This document shows, one piece after another, positions 35,053-48,649 of a stretch of DNA of 64,000 nucleotides. Origin of the DNA: Cryptomeria japonica (Eukaryota; Streptophyta; Pinopsida; Cupressales; Cupressaceae); contig NC_081414.1 in NCBI RefSeq assembly GCF_030272615.1, forward strand, positions 822,053,896 to 822,117,895, read 5' to 3'. A model generated the notes under the pieces. It was given only the letters and a program-made list of their open reading frames with translations. It was not told the origin of the DNA and ran no database searches. Every line of letters starts with the position of its first letter. Position 1 is the first letter of the stretch. The position numbers and the translations under genes are program-made.

Positions 35053-36127
35053 GATTCTAGCAATCAATGGGTTTTTGTTCACTATTCATAGTCTCATATG
35101 ATGTTTTCTCCATAGAAGTTAGCTTGACACAAGTATCCAACAAATACAATGACATAACATAGATACCCACCCTTGAAATACTTTCTTAGATAAATATATG
35201 TTCCCACATAAAAGACCAAACTAATTGGTCTAGAGACTCAAAATGACATCAAGGCTCAAATTTGAATTCTACATGTCATATTATATTTCCACCTTATAGG
35301 CTTTTCCCATTATGGTTTCAAAAAGTTTCTTCCCTTATAAAATAGCATGCATCAGGCCACAACATCAATCCATGACATTTTATGGCTCCTTTTTATGAGT
35401 TAAATAGTAACCTTCACCCTTTACACTTGATAGATTTTTGGCGTGAGTCAAGCAAGTTGCTTGAATCTCGACCTCTAATAAGTCTCTAGTATGTGCCAAA
35501 GGACAAGCATGCTTGACCCCATCATCATTTATAGAAGGATTACCAAAGGTACAACATGAAACATATACTAAAATTTTTAGATAATAAAAGCTTGGTAAAA
35601 CCTTTTTTGAGAATCCCATTATGTAATAAATAAAAGTGCAATGCATCACATCAAAGTTATGAAATATGAGCTATTAACGAATGAGTTCTACAAGCACAAC
35701 TAATTAGTAAATTTATCATATAAAAGAATGCAAGTAAATTATATTGTGAAAAGTGCATGAATGAAATCAAAAGATATGTGCATTTATAAGACATATTGAG
35801 TTCAACAAAATGATGTGTAGGAAAACTAATCCTATACTAACCTATCCATTAACCTAGTATCAATTCCTTTTCCTATGCAACATTAGAGGTGTAAGTGGGT
35901 TGGGTTGTTGTCCACAAGGAAGAGCCACGATACCTTGGGTTCACACTTCTATTTATTGCATGTGATTGGAATTGAATGTTTGTGTGTAATGAACTAGGCT
36001 AAACAAGACTAAATTAAGAAAAAAATGACAAAATATTGTGAGTATAGAGGGCAAGTATAGATCTACAAAGAAGATACAGAGAAGAAACTAGATCTAAATC
36101 TGGAGCTCACTTTGTAGGATAGGTGCT
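35037..36127. other. Unassigned intergenic DNA
   Basis: No supported gene. The minus-strand ORF at 35380-35649 has no recognisable motif or neighbours. Confidence 0.5.
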
Positions 36128-37931
36128 TGATGCCCTAATTTGAAGGTTTCAAAGACTTCAAAAGATGATAAAAAATTCTATTAGGAAGCTCAGCACATCT
36201 ATCTCCCAAAAATTTGGCTCATTGTAACTTAGGATAGAGGCATTAGGCACCCCAATTTGAGTTTTTTGTCTATTCAAAATTTGGGAATGTGGGTCATTAT
36301 TTGCTTTGCTCATTTGTACATGTCTCATAGTGAGATTCAAACTTACATATACTTGATAACAATTGTATGCTCGAAAAGTATGGAAGCCTAGAAAAGAGAA
36401 ACAAACAACTCAAGAACACCAATGAAGCATTATGTTAGAGGATTGAAATCATAAAACAAGTTAGTGACATAAAACTCTAAGTATGTTTCATTGTCCTCTA
36501 TCTCCAAGGATCCTTCAGATTCATGGTGGCTCTTAGCTTGGAAGAGCACTTGATCTCTAGGATGACAACCTAAAGAGTGAGAGATATATGATTCTAAGCT
36601 CTAAATGTATGCAAATATGATCTTGGTGATATGCTATGGATATGAAACTAGATATGTTACCAAAATGAGAAGATTAGTGTGAGATTAAGCTAGCATGAGC
36701 ATGGTGTGAAGATGAGATTGATCTAGCATTTAAAAGAAACTAACATGATATACTAAAACATGATGAAATTTATGTTATAGTGCTATTAAATGATCTAAAT
36801 ACTTAAAGAAAGCAATTGAGCTCCTTGATAACCAGCACAAGAAAATCAACTACAACTTAGATGCAATAACTAAGATGGGATCCTTGATATGAGAAAATGA
36901 GCTCTATTTATAGAAGAATTGGTCAAATGGATGGCCAAGAATGAATAATCTTGACAAGGGCTAGGATTGAAAGTTATCAATCCATGTGAGATTTTCAACC
37001 CAATCTCACATTGATAAGTGTCACCATGAGATTGCTTGAGAGGAGAGGAAGGAAACATTATATGCTTGGGAAGACTTAACGGTTAACCCCATGTGGGAAA
37101 GCTTGTTGGATAAAGATTTAATCCAATGGTAAAAGATATTTTCCATTGGGAAAAAGCTTGTGCAAAGGAGGATGTGATGAAGAATTGAAGTCTTGGAAGA
37201 GAATTAAATGCTCTTTGGAGACTTTGAGGGTTGAGCTTGTGTAAAGGGAGAAACCATCAAGGATTTTGGAATAGCCTTTAATGGTTTGGAAGACTTTGGA
37301 GGCTAATTTGTAAGAGCCTTACCACTTTGGGGAACTCAAACAAGTTAACTTGTTGAAGACATAAAGTCTTTAATTCATTTAGAAGACTTTCTTCCAAATT
37401 TGGAGAAGCGACTTCCCCAAATTTAGAGATGTGACATGATTAGGAGAAATTAGGCTAGTTAAGTTTGATTTGAGATGTTCTAGAAGAATTCTTAGGATGC
37501 AAGTGAATTTTGTAGGAGGATGCAAGTGGGAGAAATAAGATTTTAATTAAAATAAAATGTTTTATTTCAACTAAAAATGGATGCAACTTGCATTTGTAGA
37601 AAATCACAAGTGGGAGGGGAATTTATAAATAAATATTGATTTATTTATATGCAAGAAGATGAATTTAATTAAATATATTTTAATTAAATGGTGGAGAGGG
37701 AATTTAATCAAATAAATAGAATTTATTCAATTAATGGAAGAAATGAGAATTAAACAAATACTGAATTTAATTAATGGAAGAAAGGGGAATTAATCAAATA
37801 TTGAATTTAATTAATGGTTAGATATAAGAAAAAGGGATATTAATCAAACCTTAGTTTAATTAATAGGTGGATAAATGATAATTAAATAAATTAAATTCAT
37901 TTAATTAAGTGTGGAGATTTAGGTGTCTACA
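36128..37931 (-). repeat. 3' LTR of Tat element 1 (outer edge uncertain)
   Basis: The inner edge GGTGTCTACA at 37931 is certain, because it is followed by TTTTGCCCCTCTTTGAA, the complement of a polypurine tract. A minus-strand TATAAATAG box lies at 36904-36912. No second LTR exists in the window to fix the outer edge. Confidence 0.7.
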
Positions 37932-38365
37932 TTTTGCCCCTCTTTGAAGTGAAGTGTGACCACATGTTGATTCAAAGAAAATCACTCTATATGTTGCCAA
38001 ATTTTCTAATTTTGTTGTCGTTACAAAAATTTCAATATGATGCCCTAGATATGAATACTAATACTGATATGATGTTGATATGATAATGATGCCCCCTCGA
38101 GAGAGAAATTGAGAAAAAAATGATGCTTGAGTCAATTTAATATTTAATTGATGTTGGATGATTTGAGATTTTTTGGATTTTTTTAGAATTTTTCAATTTC
38201 TTTGGATTTTTAAAAAAAAATTGATTTTTTTGGATTTTTTAAATTTTTGGATATTGATCTATCAATAAAAGTTATTTAAATTTGGTGGAAATATGATGCA
38301 AGCATAGTGCAAAAATTCTCCACACATCCATATAGGCAACACACCTCGCTTACATCACCATGGGT
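37932..38365 (-). promoter_or_regulatory. Polypurine tract and 3' non-coding region of Tat 1
   Basis: The minus strand reads TTCAAAGAGGGGCAAAA up to the LTR start. The rest is a low-complexity TGATATGATG stretch with a GATGCCCCCTCGAGAG motif that recurs in Tat 2 at 54342. Confidence 0.8.
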
Positions 38366-38372
38366 TATATAA
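38366..38372 (+). promoter_or_regulatory. TATA box of the antisense PMD gene in Tat 1
   Basis: TATATAA lies 92 bp upstream of the PMD start codon, on the strand opposite to pol. Tat 2 has TATATAT at the matching place, 80 bp upstream. Confidence 0.6.
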
Positions 38373-38457
38373 GCCTCCAAGGGTCCATTTCTAGCTCATT
38401 TATGCACGCGGCATTTGAAGATTGGAGCCTAGAGAGAAAAACAAGAGAGAGAGCAAG

Positions 38458-41400
38458 ATGGTGCCACCTCATCACTACCACCGATTCGAGCGAGTTCATG
38501 GATTTGAGAGGCCAACAATTTATGCACATGTGGTAAGTTGATTTCGAAACTCTCTTGTATGAATTTTATGCATTTTTAGCTAGATTTTTTAAGATTTTTA
38601 GCCGTTTTTAGCGCGAATCCATGCCCTAGGTTTTTGTACTTTCTTTAAGCACACATATTCATTTTTAAAGCACATTTGTATGTTTGTATGATGCATATGA
38701 TATTTATCATGGCACATATGAATTTCATTTAACACATATGATTTAGTGCATACAACAATTGTTGTAGTGCATATGAGACAGAGTTAGTTTTTTTATATTT
38801 TGTGAATTTTTTGAAGTTGGTAAATTTTATTTTTGGAAGGTAGATGATGTTTAGTACTGAGCTTAATGATTGATTTGTCATGATTTCATCCAATTTTGTC
38901 AAAAATGTGGATTGGTGGTAGTAATAGGACTTGGTGAGATGTCGAATTGATGTGTTGATTGAGAGAGTGTAGGATCGAAATTCTAGTGTGACTAGTGTCA
39001 CAGATAGGATACTTGATTTTGATATGAGACAATTGATTGTGATATGGATCACTAGATTTGATATGTGTCATGTGATTTGATATGGGTCATGTGATTTGAT
39101 ATGGGTCATGTGATTTCAATATGAGTCATTGATGTTGATACATGGGTCACTTGAGTCGATATGAGTCACTTGAGTCAATATGAGCCAATGGATTCGATAG
39201 GAGATAACTTTGTTTTCGATATGGGATAACTTTTATTTTGATGTGGGGTGACTTCATCACTGATATGGGATAACTGATTTGATAGGATAGGCTAAGATTA
39301 ACCTACCTAGATTTCATAATGTGACTTGTGTCACTGATAGGAGAGGTATGTTTGATTACTGATATGATAGGCTAAGATGAACCCACTTGATTAATAAGAG
39401 TTTATGATTGAAACTCCTGAATGATAGAGTGACTAAGGTCACTGATAGGGGCTCAATGAGATTGATTAATATCTCATGCTTAGCAGATAAAAGATTGTTT
39501 GATTGACTCATGCTGATTGATCCATTTGATAGATAGAACTGATATGGTGTGGATATTGTGATGTAGGCTACATTAGGTGTGTTGATGCTTCGAGAGTGAT
39601 ACCTGAAGACTTTGGCTATGTAGGGAATGCTAACTAATGGGGACATATTAGTTATTACTACATGCGGTTTGTCACACATCCTATTCATGCCTTCCTACCG
39701 GAAGAGCATGACTTTGTTGACTGCATCAATGGAGAGATGGCATATCGAGCATAACACCTTCCATCAACCAACTGGAGAGATCACAGTGACACCCAAGGAT
39801 GTGTACAGGATACTATGAATCTCGATCACCAGAGAGCTAGTATAGTAAGATGTGGAGGAGCAAGGTGGGATTGATGCATTATGAGAGGTGTTTGTTGATC
39901 TGCATCTCGGTGGTTATTTAGTTGTGTGGTAGGACATCGTGGACCAATATGCCCCACTTTTGTCTATATTAGCAGGTTTGATTGGTGGCTTCTTTTGTCC
40001 AGATAGGAGATCGCATGGGTTCTCAGTTGGATGGGGGTGGATACTTTGATAGATGGTAAGACAATAAACATGATATGCATGGGTGATCTTCTTGTTGGCC
40101 CATTTATACCATGAGATACACTAGGTTGTATATGATGAGGGTGTGAGCTTAGTAGCAGGGGTCACACTTGTAGATTTGGGCCTGGGAGCACATAGTAGTG
40201 TCTCGCCTAGTAGTAGATAGATCATGACCAGGAAAGCTACCCCATTTATTCATGTATCTACAGACAGCTTCCCAGCCCATGCTCGAGAAGTTATAGTACT
40301 GGAGACAAGTCCTAGATGACATAGACTCAGTAGTCTATCGACCCTACAGAAATTGCAAGGCCTAGGAAGAGGATGCAACAAAGATCCTTGTCCTATTTTA
40401 GAGTCTATACTTGATAGGGAGGACCCCTATATTGTTGAGAGATTCATCTTGCCTCGTGTACTCTGATAGTTTGGCCATTCCTAGGCGATCTCATAGGGGA
40501 TGTCCATCTATGCCTAAGTATAGAAGGAGAGGGAAGATTGGTGTCCCCCTTTGGAATTTGATACAACAAGGGATGAGTTTTAGGCTCTTTCTCATGTATG
40601 GTGGGATATGTGACCAAGGGTGGCGAATCTAGGCATGATAGCTCAGTATGCCTAGAATTTGGCAGAGCATCCTTTTCCACGATTGACACGACTGAGGGAG
40701 CCAATGAAACTTTTGGAGGAGGGTGATGATGATGATGACAAGGGAGGGCCTAGAGGATGGAGGGGTGAGAGGCAAGGTTGGGTTAGAAGATGAGGCAGGA
40801 GAGATGGAGGGATAGGAAGAGTGAGAGGATAGATTGGTCGAGGAGGGGATGGAGGAGGTGGGGATGGTAGACGTGGTGGAGATGCAGGACGAGGGGTGAG
40901 AGGGAGAGGGGGTGGGTGGAGATGGCTAGGGAGGGCAATTTTAGCTAGGGGCCACAATAGGAGGAGGAGGTAGGGGCGATTAGGGTTCAGAGTCTGAGGA
41001 GACTAATGAGGAGGATAGATCTTTTGAGGCGACCAAGTCAAAGGAGGAGGGTGAGGAAGTTATGGGTGGGATGGGAGGGGTTGAATATGATGAGGAGGAG
41101 GAGGCAGAGGATCAACAACCCTTGGTTAGGTGGAGGAGGATATACATTCTACCCCTAGCCACTCCTATATAAGTCAGTGCAGCATAGGTGCCACTAGTGT
41201 AGAATCCCCAACCATCTCAACCACCAATGGTACACATTACATTGCCTCCGCATCAGCAGCAGGTGCAGACAACTTCCCTTCAGTCTATCGTGTAGGGATT
41301 ACAGGCATATTTGGTTTAGTCACAGGGACAAATAGCTTAGCTTGAGGGTATACAAGGTCTGTTGATGCATGCATGGACACAGATTGCCCAATTGTAGGGG

Positions 41401-41748
41401 CAGGTTGCCCAGTTAAAGGGATAGGTCACTCAGTTGATAGCTAAGCATGATACAAAGATAGAGCAATGGGGTCGTGCAGAGTAGCTTGCACAAACAATCC
41501 AGTAGATTTTTACCTAGGGTTTGACCAGTGATACTATTAGAGATCTTATGCATCAATTCAAGAGGGTTGAGCATTACAGGAGCTTGTATCATTAGGTTGT
41601 GCTGCTAGAGCAACGAGTGCCATTTTTTCTACCTAGCTCACAATGTGGGGGCTCTCAGAGATATGACGGCAGCCAGGGAATCACGGGGCCTAGGAGAGAT
41701 CCTAGAGACAGTGGTACAGGTGTAGGTGGAGGTGGTCCAAGTGCTTGA
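38458..41748 (+). pseudogene. Antisense plant mobile domain (PMD) gene of Tat 1, two exons
   Basis: Exon 1 is 38458-38532 (ATG, 25 codons, MVPPHHYHRFERV...). The donor is GTGGTAAGT, the intron is 38533-39566 and the acceptor is GATGTAG. Exon 2 opens in phase 0. The PMD core is MERWHIEHNTFHQPTGEIT with VTPKDVYRIL at 39730-39820. LAGLIGGFFCPDR follows near 39980, IWAWEH at 40174, an RG-rich stretch at about 40800-40925 and a Gln-rich, coiled-coil-like tail to TGA 41746. The frame shifts by one between 39830 and 40174. There are many stops, in the tail nearly all TAG. PMD proteins are plant-specific and occur in host genes and transposons; their molecular role is little known. Here the gene lies between pol and the 3' LTR, facing pol. 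Confidence 0.75.
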
Positions 41749-43965
41749 TAGACAAATTCAAGTGACAACCACTCTTAGATTTCCCTCTTATGATGTATTT
41801 TTTCTCACATGGATGAGATGATGTATACTATGATATTCTTTTGATCATTTGATATGATGTACTCATTGATGTATGTTTGAGCCTTTTTGATATGAGGTAT
41901 ATGATTGATCTTGGATAGTGATTATTCCGAGCTTTTGTTGATGCACATTTATTGTTTGATATGATATTCAAGGACATTTGGACATTATTCTTTCCATTGA
42001 TTTATTTTGACATGTATCAGTACTTTTTCTTTGGATCGACATGGGTCACACATGCATGATGATATGATATTGCTATGCTTATAAATGATATGGATCCATT
42101 TGCTTTGATGATCTAGATGATTTGATATGTAGATCTACATGATTTTATTTTGATGATGCTATTTATGTGATATGTGTGATGATGTAAATTATGATGTTGT
42201 GATCTAGTTATTTTGAAGGTGATATGCCTATGTGATGATGTTTACTTCTATGCAAATGATTTTGATATGCAAACAAGTTGATGATATGGATTCTATATGT
42301 GATGAATGTATGTTGTATTATGCTTCTGTGATGCAATGTCCTCTTATGTGATATGACTATAATGCACATGTGATATTGATATGAAAAATACCCCTAATGT
42401 GCTCCTTAATGTTTTTTATGATGAGATTATAAATGCTTGTGTTAAATTTACCTGTGGTAATGATATGATGTGATCAATGATACTAATGAAATGATTTAAA
42501 TGATATGCAGTTTGAATGCTTAATGATAGGAAATGTAATGATATGATACTAAATGGTATAAAATGATACTAAAATGATAATATATGATATGTTAATTTTT
42601 TTAATGAAATGATATGAAATGGAATGATATTTAAATGATAAGAATTTATTAATGATACTAAATGAAATGATACTAAATGATAATTATTTTATATGATAAC
42701 TAAATGCACTTGCTAAATGAATGAAATGATGATGCAACTAAATGCATTTTAAAAATAATAACAAGATGATAATGCAACTAAATGCACTTTTTAAATGATA
42801 ATGATAATGCAACTAAATTCATTTGTAAATGATATGAAATGAGATGTATCTTGAAAATGAGATGCAAAATTAACAAGATAATGCAATGAGATGTATTTTT
42901 AAAATGAGATGAAAAATGATACTAATGCAACTTTTAAATGATATTAACCAACCAATGATATTTAGATAAGTGGATATGATTAATTAATGCAACTAAATGC
43001 AAGCGAATATGATATGCAATGATCTCTTGTTGCTGATATAATCATCATTGTGATCAAATTTTATAGTGCTTCCCTTTTTATCATCATTGAGCCTTTGATA
43101 TGTTGAAAGTTGATACAAGCACCATGGTATAATTGAACCATAATGACCTCAGTATAACTTACACGGATTTTGATATTGCTAGATGGCACAAGTGTTGAGG
43201 TATAATTGAACAAAGATGACCTGAGTGTTGCTTGCGTAAAAAAGACAAAAGTTAACCTATGTCCTATGCAAATTGGTAAAGTCCTCAGAGATATGCTACC
43301 TGATCATGTTGTAAGACAAATTTGCATAGAGATAGGGTTCCACTAAAAAACAATAGACAAAGAAAAATTAGACTCCCTCCTTGCGTCTCTAGTTTCAAGA
43401 GATCATTGAGTCTCTTAGGAGATATGATATCAAAAATAAAAAACAACCATAGGTGAACATGCACGCTATCCTATATATCATGTCAAATAAAACATCTTGC
43501 AGGTATGTTTAGTTTGCTCAGTTCTTCATTTTGATGTCTACCATCGATTGTTACAATCTTTGTTTTCATTCAAGCATCTATGTTTGTGTTGTTCTGTTTG
43601 AACCCAAAAGGCGAGATGCCCCCAGTTAAGATCAAGATTCTATCCCCAGCTATGGAAAATTATTTTGATATGGATATATACACTGATCACCAAGCCATGG
43701 TGAGATATGATGCAGATAACTATTTGGATAACCAAGGACAGTGACTACGCTAAGTGTGTCCAAGATTGTGTTGTGTTTAGAGGTTTTGTGATGGTCATTG
43801 GCTTATCTTGGATGGATGCTAAAGATATGATATATGTACCTATATATGGAAGAGCCAATCTATCACAAATAGTGCATGTTGTCAGGTTTTCACTACTTGC
43901 TTTAATTGCACTTTTTAATTTTTATTATTTTTTTGTATTTTTCCCTTATTCGTGCATTGGATAAC
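41749..43965. repeat. Low-complexity spacer between PMD and pol ends, Tat 1
   Basis: 2.2 kb dominated by GATATGATG and AATGATACTAAATGATA words, densest at 42400-43030. It separates two genes that point at each other. No gene is supported. Confidence 0.75.
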
Positions 43966-45060
43966 TCATGTATAGAAATTTTTGAGGTAAAATTTGTTGA
44001 TAGGTTCATCAAGCAGGTCCCCTTCTAATGTAGACAACTGATATGCCCCTGATCCATAGGTTGATATGATGACAAAAGGACCTAGCCAATTTGGTTCAAG
44101 CTTGCCCTTCTTTTCCCGATCTTGTTGATTGTGGGGATTTTCCTTTAGTACCAAGTCACCGATATGAAATTATATTGGCTTTAATTTGTGATTATAGCTC
44201 CAACACATGAGTTGCTGATATGCTTTGAGGTGATCAAAAGAACATTGTTTGTGCTGATCCAACAACTATAACTCTTGCAATCTGTTTACCCAATATTCCT
44301 CATCTGGAATGAGTCCCTTTAGTGATACTCTGAGTGATGGATTCTCAACCTCAATAGGTAGAATAGCCTCTGATCCATATACAAGTGAGTATGGTGTTTC
44401 TCCTGTAGGTGTGCAAATGCTAGTTCTGTAGGCCCATAATGTTGGGTTGAGTTGGACATGCCAATCACGACCAACCTCATTAACTATTTTCTTAAGGATT
44501 TTAAGGATGGTTTTGTTTGAGGCCTCTATTGGGCCATTCCTTTGTGGATAGTAAGGTGTGGGGAAATGATTTTGGATATGGAATCATTCACATTGTTCTC
44601 ACACATCTTAATTTTTTAAGGGTATTCCATTATTAGTGATAATGGAACTAGGAATGTCACACCGACAAATGAGATAATTCAGGATAAAAGAGGATATTTG
44701 TTTGCCACTAACAGAAGTCAATGGGACATCCTCTATAAATATTGTAAAATAATCAGTGGATGTGATGATAAACTTATGTCCATTTGATGAGGAAGGATAA
44801 ATCTTGCCCACTAGGTCGAGTCCCCATTGATAGAATAGCCATGATGTAGTGAATGGTTGTAGCTCTTGTGCTAGTCCATGCATAATATTGCCATGAATTT
44901 GTCATTTTGGACATTTTCTGGTAAAGTGGTATGATTCCTTTTCTATAGTCACCCAATAATATCCCATCCTTACAAATTTCTTGGTGAGAGTAGGACCACT
45001 TGAATGTGTGCCACAAATACCTTCGTGGAGTTCTTTCAAGGTAGTTTCAAATTCGTTACA
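43966..45060 (-). pseudogene. Tat 1 integrase
   Basis: The zinc-binding region has degenerated near 44950 (GTHSSGPTLTKKFVRMGYYW). The core is at 44883-44608 with WGLDLVGKIYPSSSNGHKF (first catalytic Asp kept) and IITNNG, where DNG would be expected. The C-terminal part is 44154-43966 (KLEPNWLGPFVIISTYGSGAY). Several stops and frame changes lie between the pieces. Confidence 0.88.
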
Positions 45061-45359
45061 ATCAAGAAATCGAAGAAGGGTAGAGGATTACCATCGATAC
45101 CTCATTGGTAAAGGCTATCAGCAGTTAGGATGTAGCAGGCTACTTGACGAATAAAGTTGTGTTTCTAGTTTAGGGATAGATCTAGTGGAAGGATATTGTC
45201 TTTTAGGTAGGCATAAATCTTTCCATAGAGGGGTGAGTCAGAACCTACAATGTGGCATATGACTTGGGATTTAGAATTGTCTTAGGTAGGGGAAAATAAT
45301 TGTTCCACCAGGAATTCATAACGATCCTGTTTCTCTAGTATTTGTAGGAGTGTGGCGAT

Positions 45360-45740
45360 GGTTGCCATGGCATCTGTAGCTTTGTTGTCCAACCTTGGAA
45401 TCTACTCAAATTTGATGTCCACAAATTACTTCTTGAATTCATCCACCATGCTCTTGTAGGGAATCAACTTGTCATCCTTTGTTTGATAGTCATTGTTAAC
45501 CTAACTAATGACTAATTGGGAGTCTCCAAACACTTTCAACTATGTGATCTTCCACTCTACAACCATTTTGATACCCATTACTAGAGCTTCGTACTCAGCT
45601 ATGTGCAAGGAAACATCAATCTGTAAGATCTTGGAATACCATGTCCTTCTTCAGTGATGAATACGATGCTGACACCTGATCGATGTTGTGTGTATGATCG
45701 GTCAAAGTATAAGATCCATGGTTTTGTTGATACTATAAGA
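45360..45740 (-). pseudogene. Tat 1 second (archaeal-type) RNase H
   Basis: Across one frame change it reads WILYFDRSYTQHRSGVSIV, IPRSYRLMFPCT, a stretch like AEYEALVMGIKMVVEWKI, and DNKATDAMATIATL. The same domain is clearer in Tat 2 at 60242-60598. A second RNase H after the usual one marks the Tat lineage. Confidence 0.75.
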
Positions 45741-45845
45741 ATATGTGTATGGAAATACAACATGAATTGGATGGTTGTCTTGTAATGGTGCTTCTGCTAG
45801 CTAATATGTGATAGCTTGACCTTTGATAGCCTTTTTGTCTATCTA

Positions 45846-46160
45846 CTAGATGTCAAACTCACTTAGAATCATCACCCATTTAGCTAGCCTTCCTATAAGA
45901 GTGGGTTTTTTGAGTAGATACTTTAATGGGTCAATATTTACTACAAGCTTGATTGTGTGAGCCAACATATAGTGTTGAAACTTTTGAGAAGAGAACACTA
46001 CAACCAAACAAGTGTTTTCAATAAATATGTAGTTGAGCTCATAACCATTTAATTTCTTGTTGATGTTGTATATTGCTCTTTCCTTACCCGTTGAATACTC
46101 TTGTACTAACAATGCTCCTAGTGATACCTCTATAGCTAATGTAAAGGATGAGAGTTTTTT
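45846..46160 (-). pseudogene. Tat 1 RNase H (retroviral-type, attached to RT)
   Basis: The open 88-codon part contains KERAIYNINKKLNGYELNY, FSSQKFQHYMLAHTIKLV and DPLKYLLKKPTLIGRLAKWV, the standard RT-linked RNase H of Ty3/gypsy elements. Confidence 0.88.
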
Positions 46161-46199
46161 TGGCTATTGGTGGCACCAAGATAGGTGGATTTATCAAAT

Positions 46200-47100
46200 A
46201 TTACTTGAGTTGGTGTAATGATTATGCAAATCAATCTTCCCATCTAAAAGGGACATTCTTGTGGAGTAGATGATTGAAAGGAAGAGAACTTGTCAGCTAT
46301 TTGAGTAATGAATCTTCTTATGGATTATAGCCATCCATATAGAGATCTTAACTGACTGATATTTCTAGGAGGTGGCATCTCCATGATTGCTTGTACCTTT
46401 GCAGGGTCGACCTCGATTTCTTTTTCTAAAACTATGTATCCCAAGAGTTTGTCAGATGTTACATCAAAACCACACTTTTTAGACATTGAATTGTTCTACC
46501 CTCTAAAAGATTTTGTCTAAAATTTCTAGATGTCCTTCTCTTGTATATAATTTGGCCAATAGGTCATCTACATAGTCTTCCATGAATGTGTGTATCATGT
46601 CATGAAATATTGTTGTCATTGCCCATTGATAGGTTTCTCCTGCATTCTTCAAGCCGAAAGACATAACATTCCAGCAGTAAGTACCCCATGGACAGGTAAA
46701 TGATTTTTTATCTTGGTCTCTTGGTGCTATTTTGATTTGATTATATCCCGAGAAACCATCCATAAGTGATAACATATAATGTCCTATTGCTAGATCTATA
46801 ATTGTGTCAATGATGGGTAAAGGAAAGTCATCCTTCAGACAAACCTTGTTGAGATCTCTAAAAGCTATACAAATTATGATTCTCTTATCTAGTTTGGATA
46901 TAGGTGCAATGTTAGAGATCCATTTTGCATAATCTATGGGTCAGATGAATCCTACATCAAGTAGCTTCTTTAGTTCTTCTTTAACCAATATTGCGACATG
47001 CGGGTTCATTTTTCTCAGTTTTTACTTGACTGGCTTAGCTCTTGGAGCTATAGATAAATGGTGCATGATCAAATTAGGATATGCCCCTGGCATATTTGCA
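46200..47100 (-). pseudogene. Tat 1 reverse transcriptase
   Basis: The central 90 codons (46775-46503) hold MLSLMDGFSGYNQIKIAPRD, CPWGTYCWNVMSFGLKNAG and MEDYVDDLLAK with the YVDD active site. Upstream pieces read DYAKWISNIAPISKLD and LIMHHLSIAPR (near 47060). Stops interrupt both sides. Confidence 0.9.
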
Positions 47101-48600
47101 TAGGACCAAGAAAAATTGATTTTCTTTTCTTTGAAGAAATTGGTGAGGTCAGGTCACTCTTGTTCTATTAATGACTCTGCCAAGTGTATGGTCTTTGTTG
47201 GTGCTTTAGTGTCGATGTTGATTGATTGAGTTGGTTCAATAAAAATGGGTGATCTCTCCTAATAATGTTTAGGAAGAGTGTCAAGTCTCGCGTCCTTTGG
47301 CACCTCAGCAAGGTTTTCACCATTGTATACATCCTTTGTTTTTACTTTTTTATGATCTAATACTACCATTAAATGGTTTTCACCATTAGATTGATATTTT
47401 ATTTTATTCATTTTACAACTAAGAGACTTGGCACTCTCCTGATTAAGAACTTCATTATGAGATTTGTTGTTGGAACATGTTTTTGGGTTTACTAAACAAA
47501 GGTAACCAACAATGGCTTCATCAACTTGAAAGATAGGGATATTGATTGTCTTTGTTTGCTCCCATTCAATGAGTTTAGGATATATTAATGATAAGGGATT
47601 GTCTGGCTAGTTAAGATCTATAGAAATGATGATTATGATGGATATTTTGTCAAAGTTGGCAGTAGTGAAGTCAAGGTCTATGATGGTACCCTCTTTAGAA
47701 TCCATTTCACTCTGAACCTGATCGTCCCCAGTAGAGTCATCAATATGTCATGATCCAAATTCAAAAGGTCTAGCTCCTAAACCTTGTCCCTCATGGGGTA
47801 TTGGTGAATAAATTTGGATGATAAGGATCTCTTTCTCATCACAGGATATTTCATTGAAGGAATCCCATTCCCACTCATGTGAGTTGGTCTCAGAACTAGT
47901 CTGTAGCTTGTGGATCTATTCATATAAATTATGAGTGGCCTCCTCCCTTTTAATAGAAAGTTCTTCTTGTTGGCATTCATATTCTTCTTCCTATTTCTTG
48001 TGGGCTACTTCTGCTACTGCTTGTTGTTGTATTAATTCTTGTGATGATTGTCATAGTTGTGCTGATATTTGGTTTAATTGTTGACGTTGTTGTTGATCTT
48101 GTGGTTGATTGTGTATTCCATAGCCTAGGCCTGATTTTTCCTTGGCTTGCTGTGAATGAGGTTGAATTGGTTTTGTGATACCTTCTTGATGCTTGCCAAT
48201 AGGACCCTTTCCTTTGTATCCCTTTCATTGCATGATTATAAATCTATTGCTATATTGTTTTGTTGGGATTGTGATATCAACAACTGCTGCTCTGATTTCC
48301 TCTTCATATTTCTATCACCAATTAAGGACATCCTTGTCTTATGTTTCATTTGCTAGTTTTCTTGCTTGGATGAATGAACCATCAAATATTTTTATGGGTT
48401 GTGAAAATTTTTGTTTTAATGTTGATGGTTGTCCATGAGACCTTGGTGATATGGGTAACTGTGACAGACATAGGGATCTTCAAAAGAGTATTCTCCCATG
48501 CCTTTGTCTTTCAACTATATTTTCTTTTCAACATTTATGGATAAAGACTTGAGTTGATCTAGATTGCTTGATGATGTGGAAGCAAGAGCTTCCATGTTAT
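47101..48600 (-). pseudogene. Tat 1 gag/protease region, heavily decayed
   Basis: Broken frames read as an acidic linker (NGENHLMVVLDHKKVK near 47370), a Gln/Pro-rich region (about 48180-48000) and FSQPIKIFDGSFIQARKLA near 48390, resembling Gag of Tat elements. The linker matches the same region of Tat 2 (GENHIVVVSNSKKEK). No protease active site was found. Confidence 0.55.
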
Positions 48601-48649
48601 GTGGTACTAAGACATTCTAAGCTGCTTTGAGATTGGTACAATATTGGGT

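Larger units (their letters stand above)
36128..48600 (-). mobile_element. Ty3/gypsy Tat-type element 1 with antisense PMD gene (5' part missing)
   Basis: Minus-strand order from the right: gag remnant, reverse transcriptase, RNase H, second RNase H, integrase, a spacer, the oppositely oriented PMD gene, polypurine tract and 3' LTR ending at 37931. Reverse transcriptase before integrase makes it Ty3/gypsy, and the second, archaeal-type RNase H points to the Tat lineage. The 5' LTR is not found: the right side runs into a 94-bp repeat and a truncated copia element. The LTR's left edge (36128, TGATGCCCT) was chosen by likeness to the solo LTR and is uncertain. Confidence 0.85.

Noticed and set aside
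41130-41345. 71-codon plus-strand ORF in the PMD tail
   Set aside because: The frame with Gln-rich heptads and TAG stops is the one that fits the protein; this ORF is its shadow.
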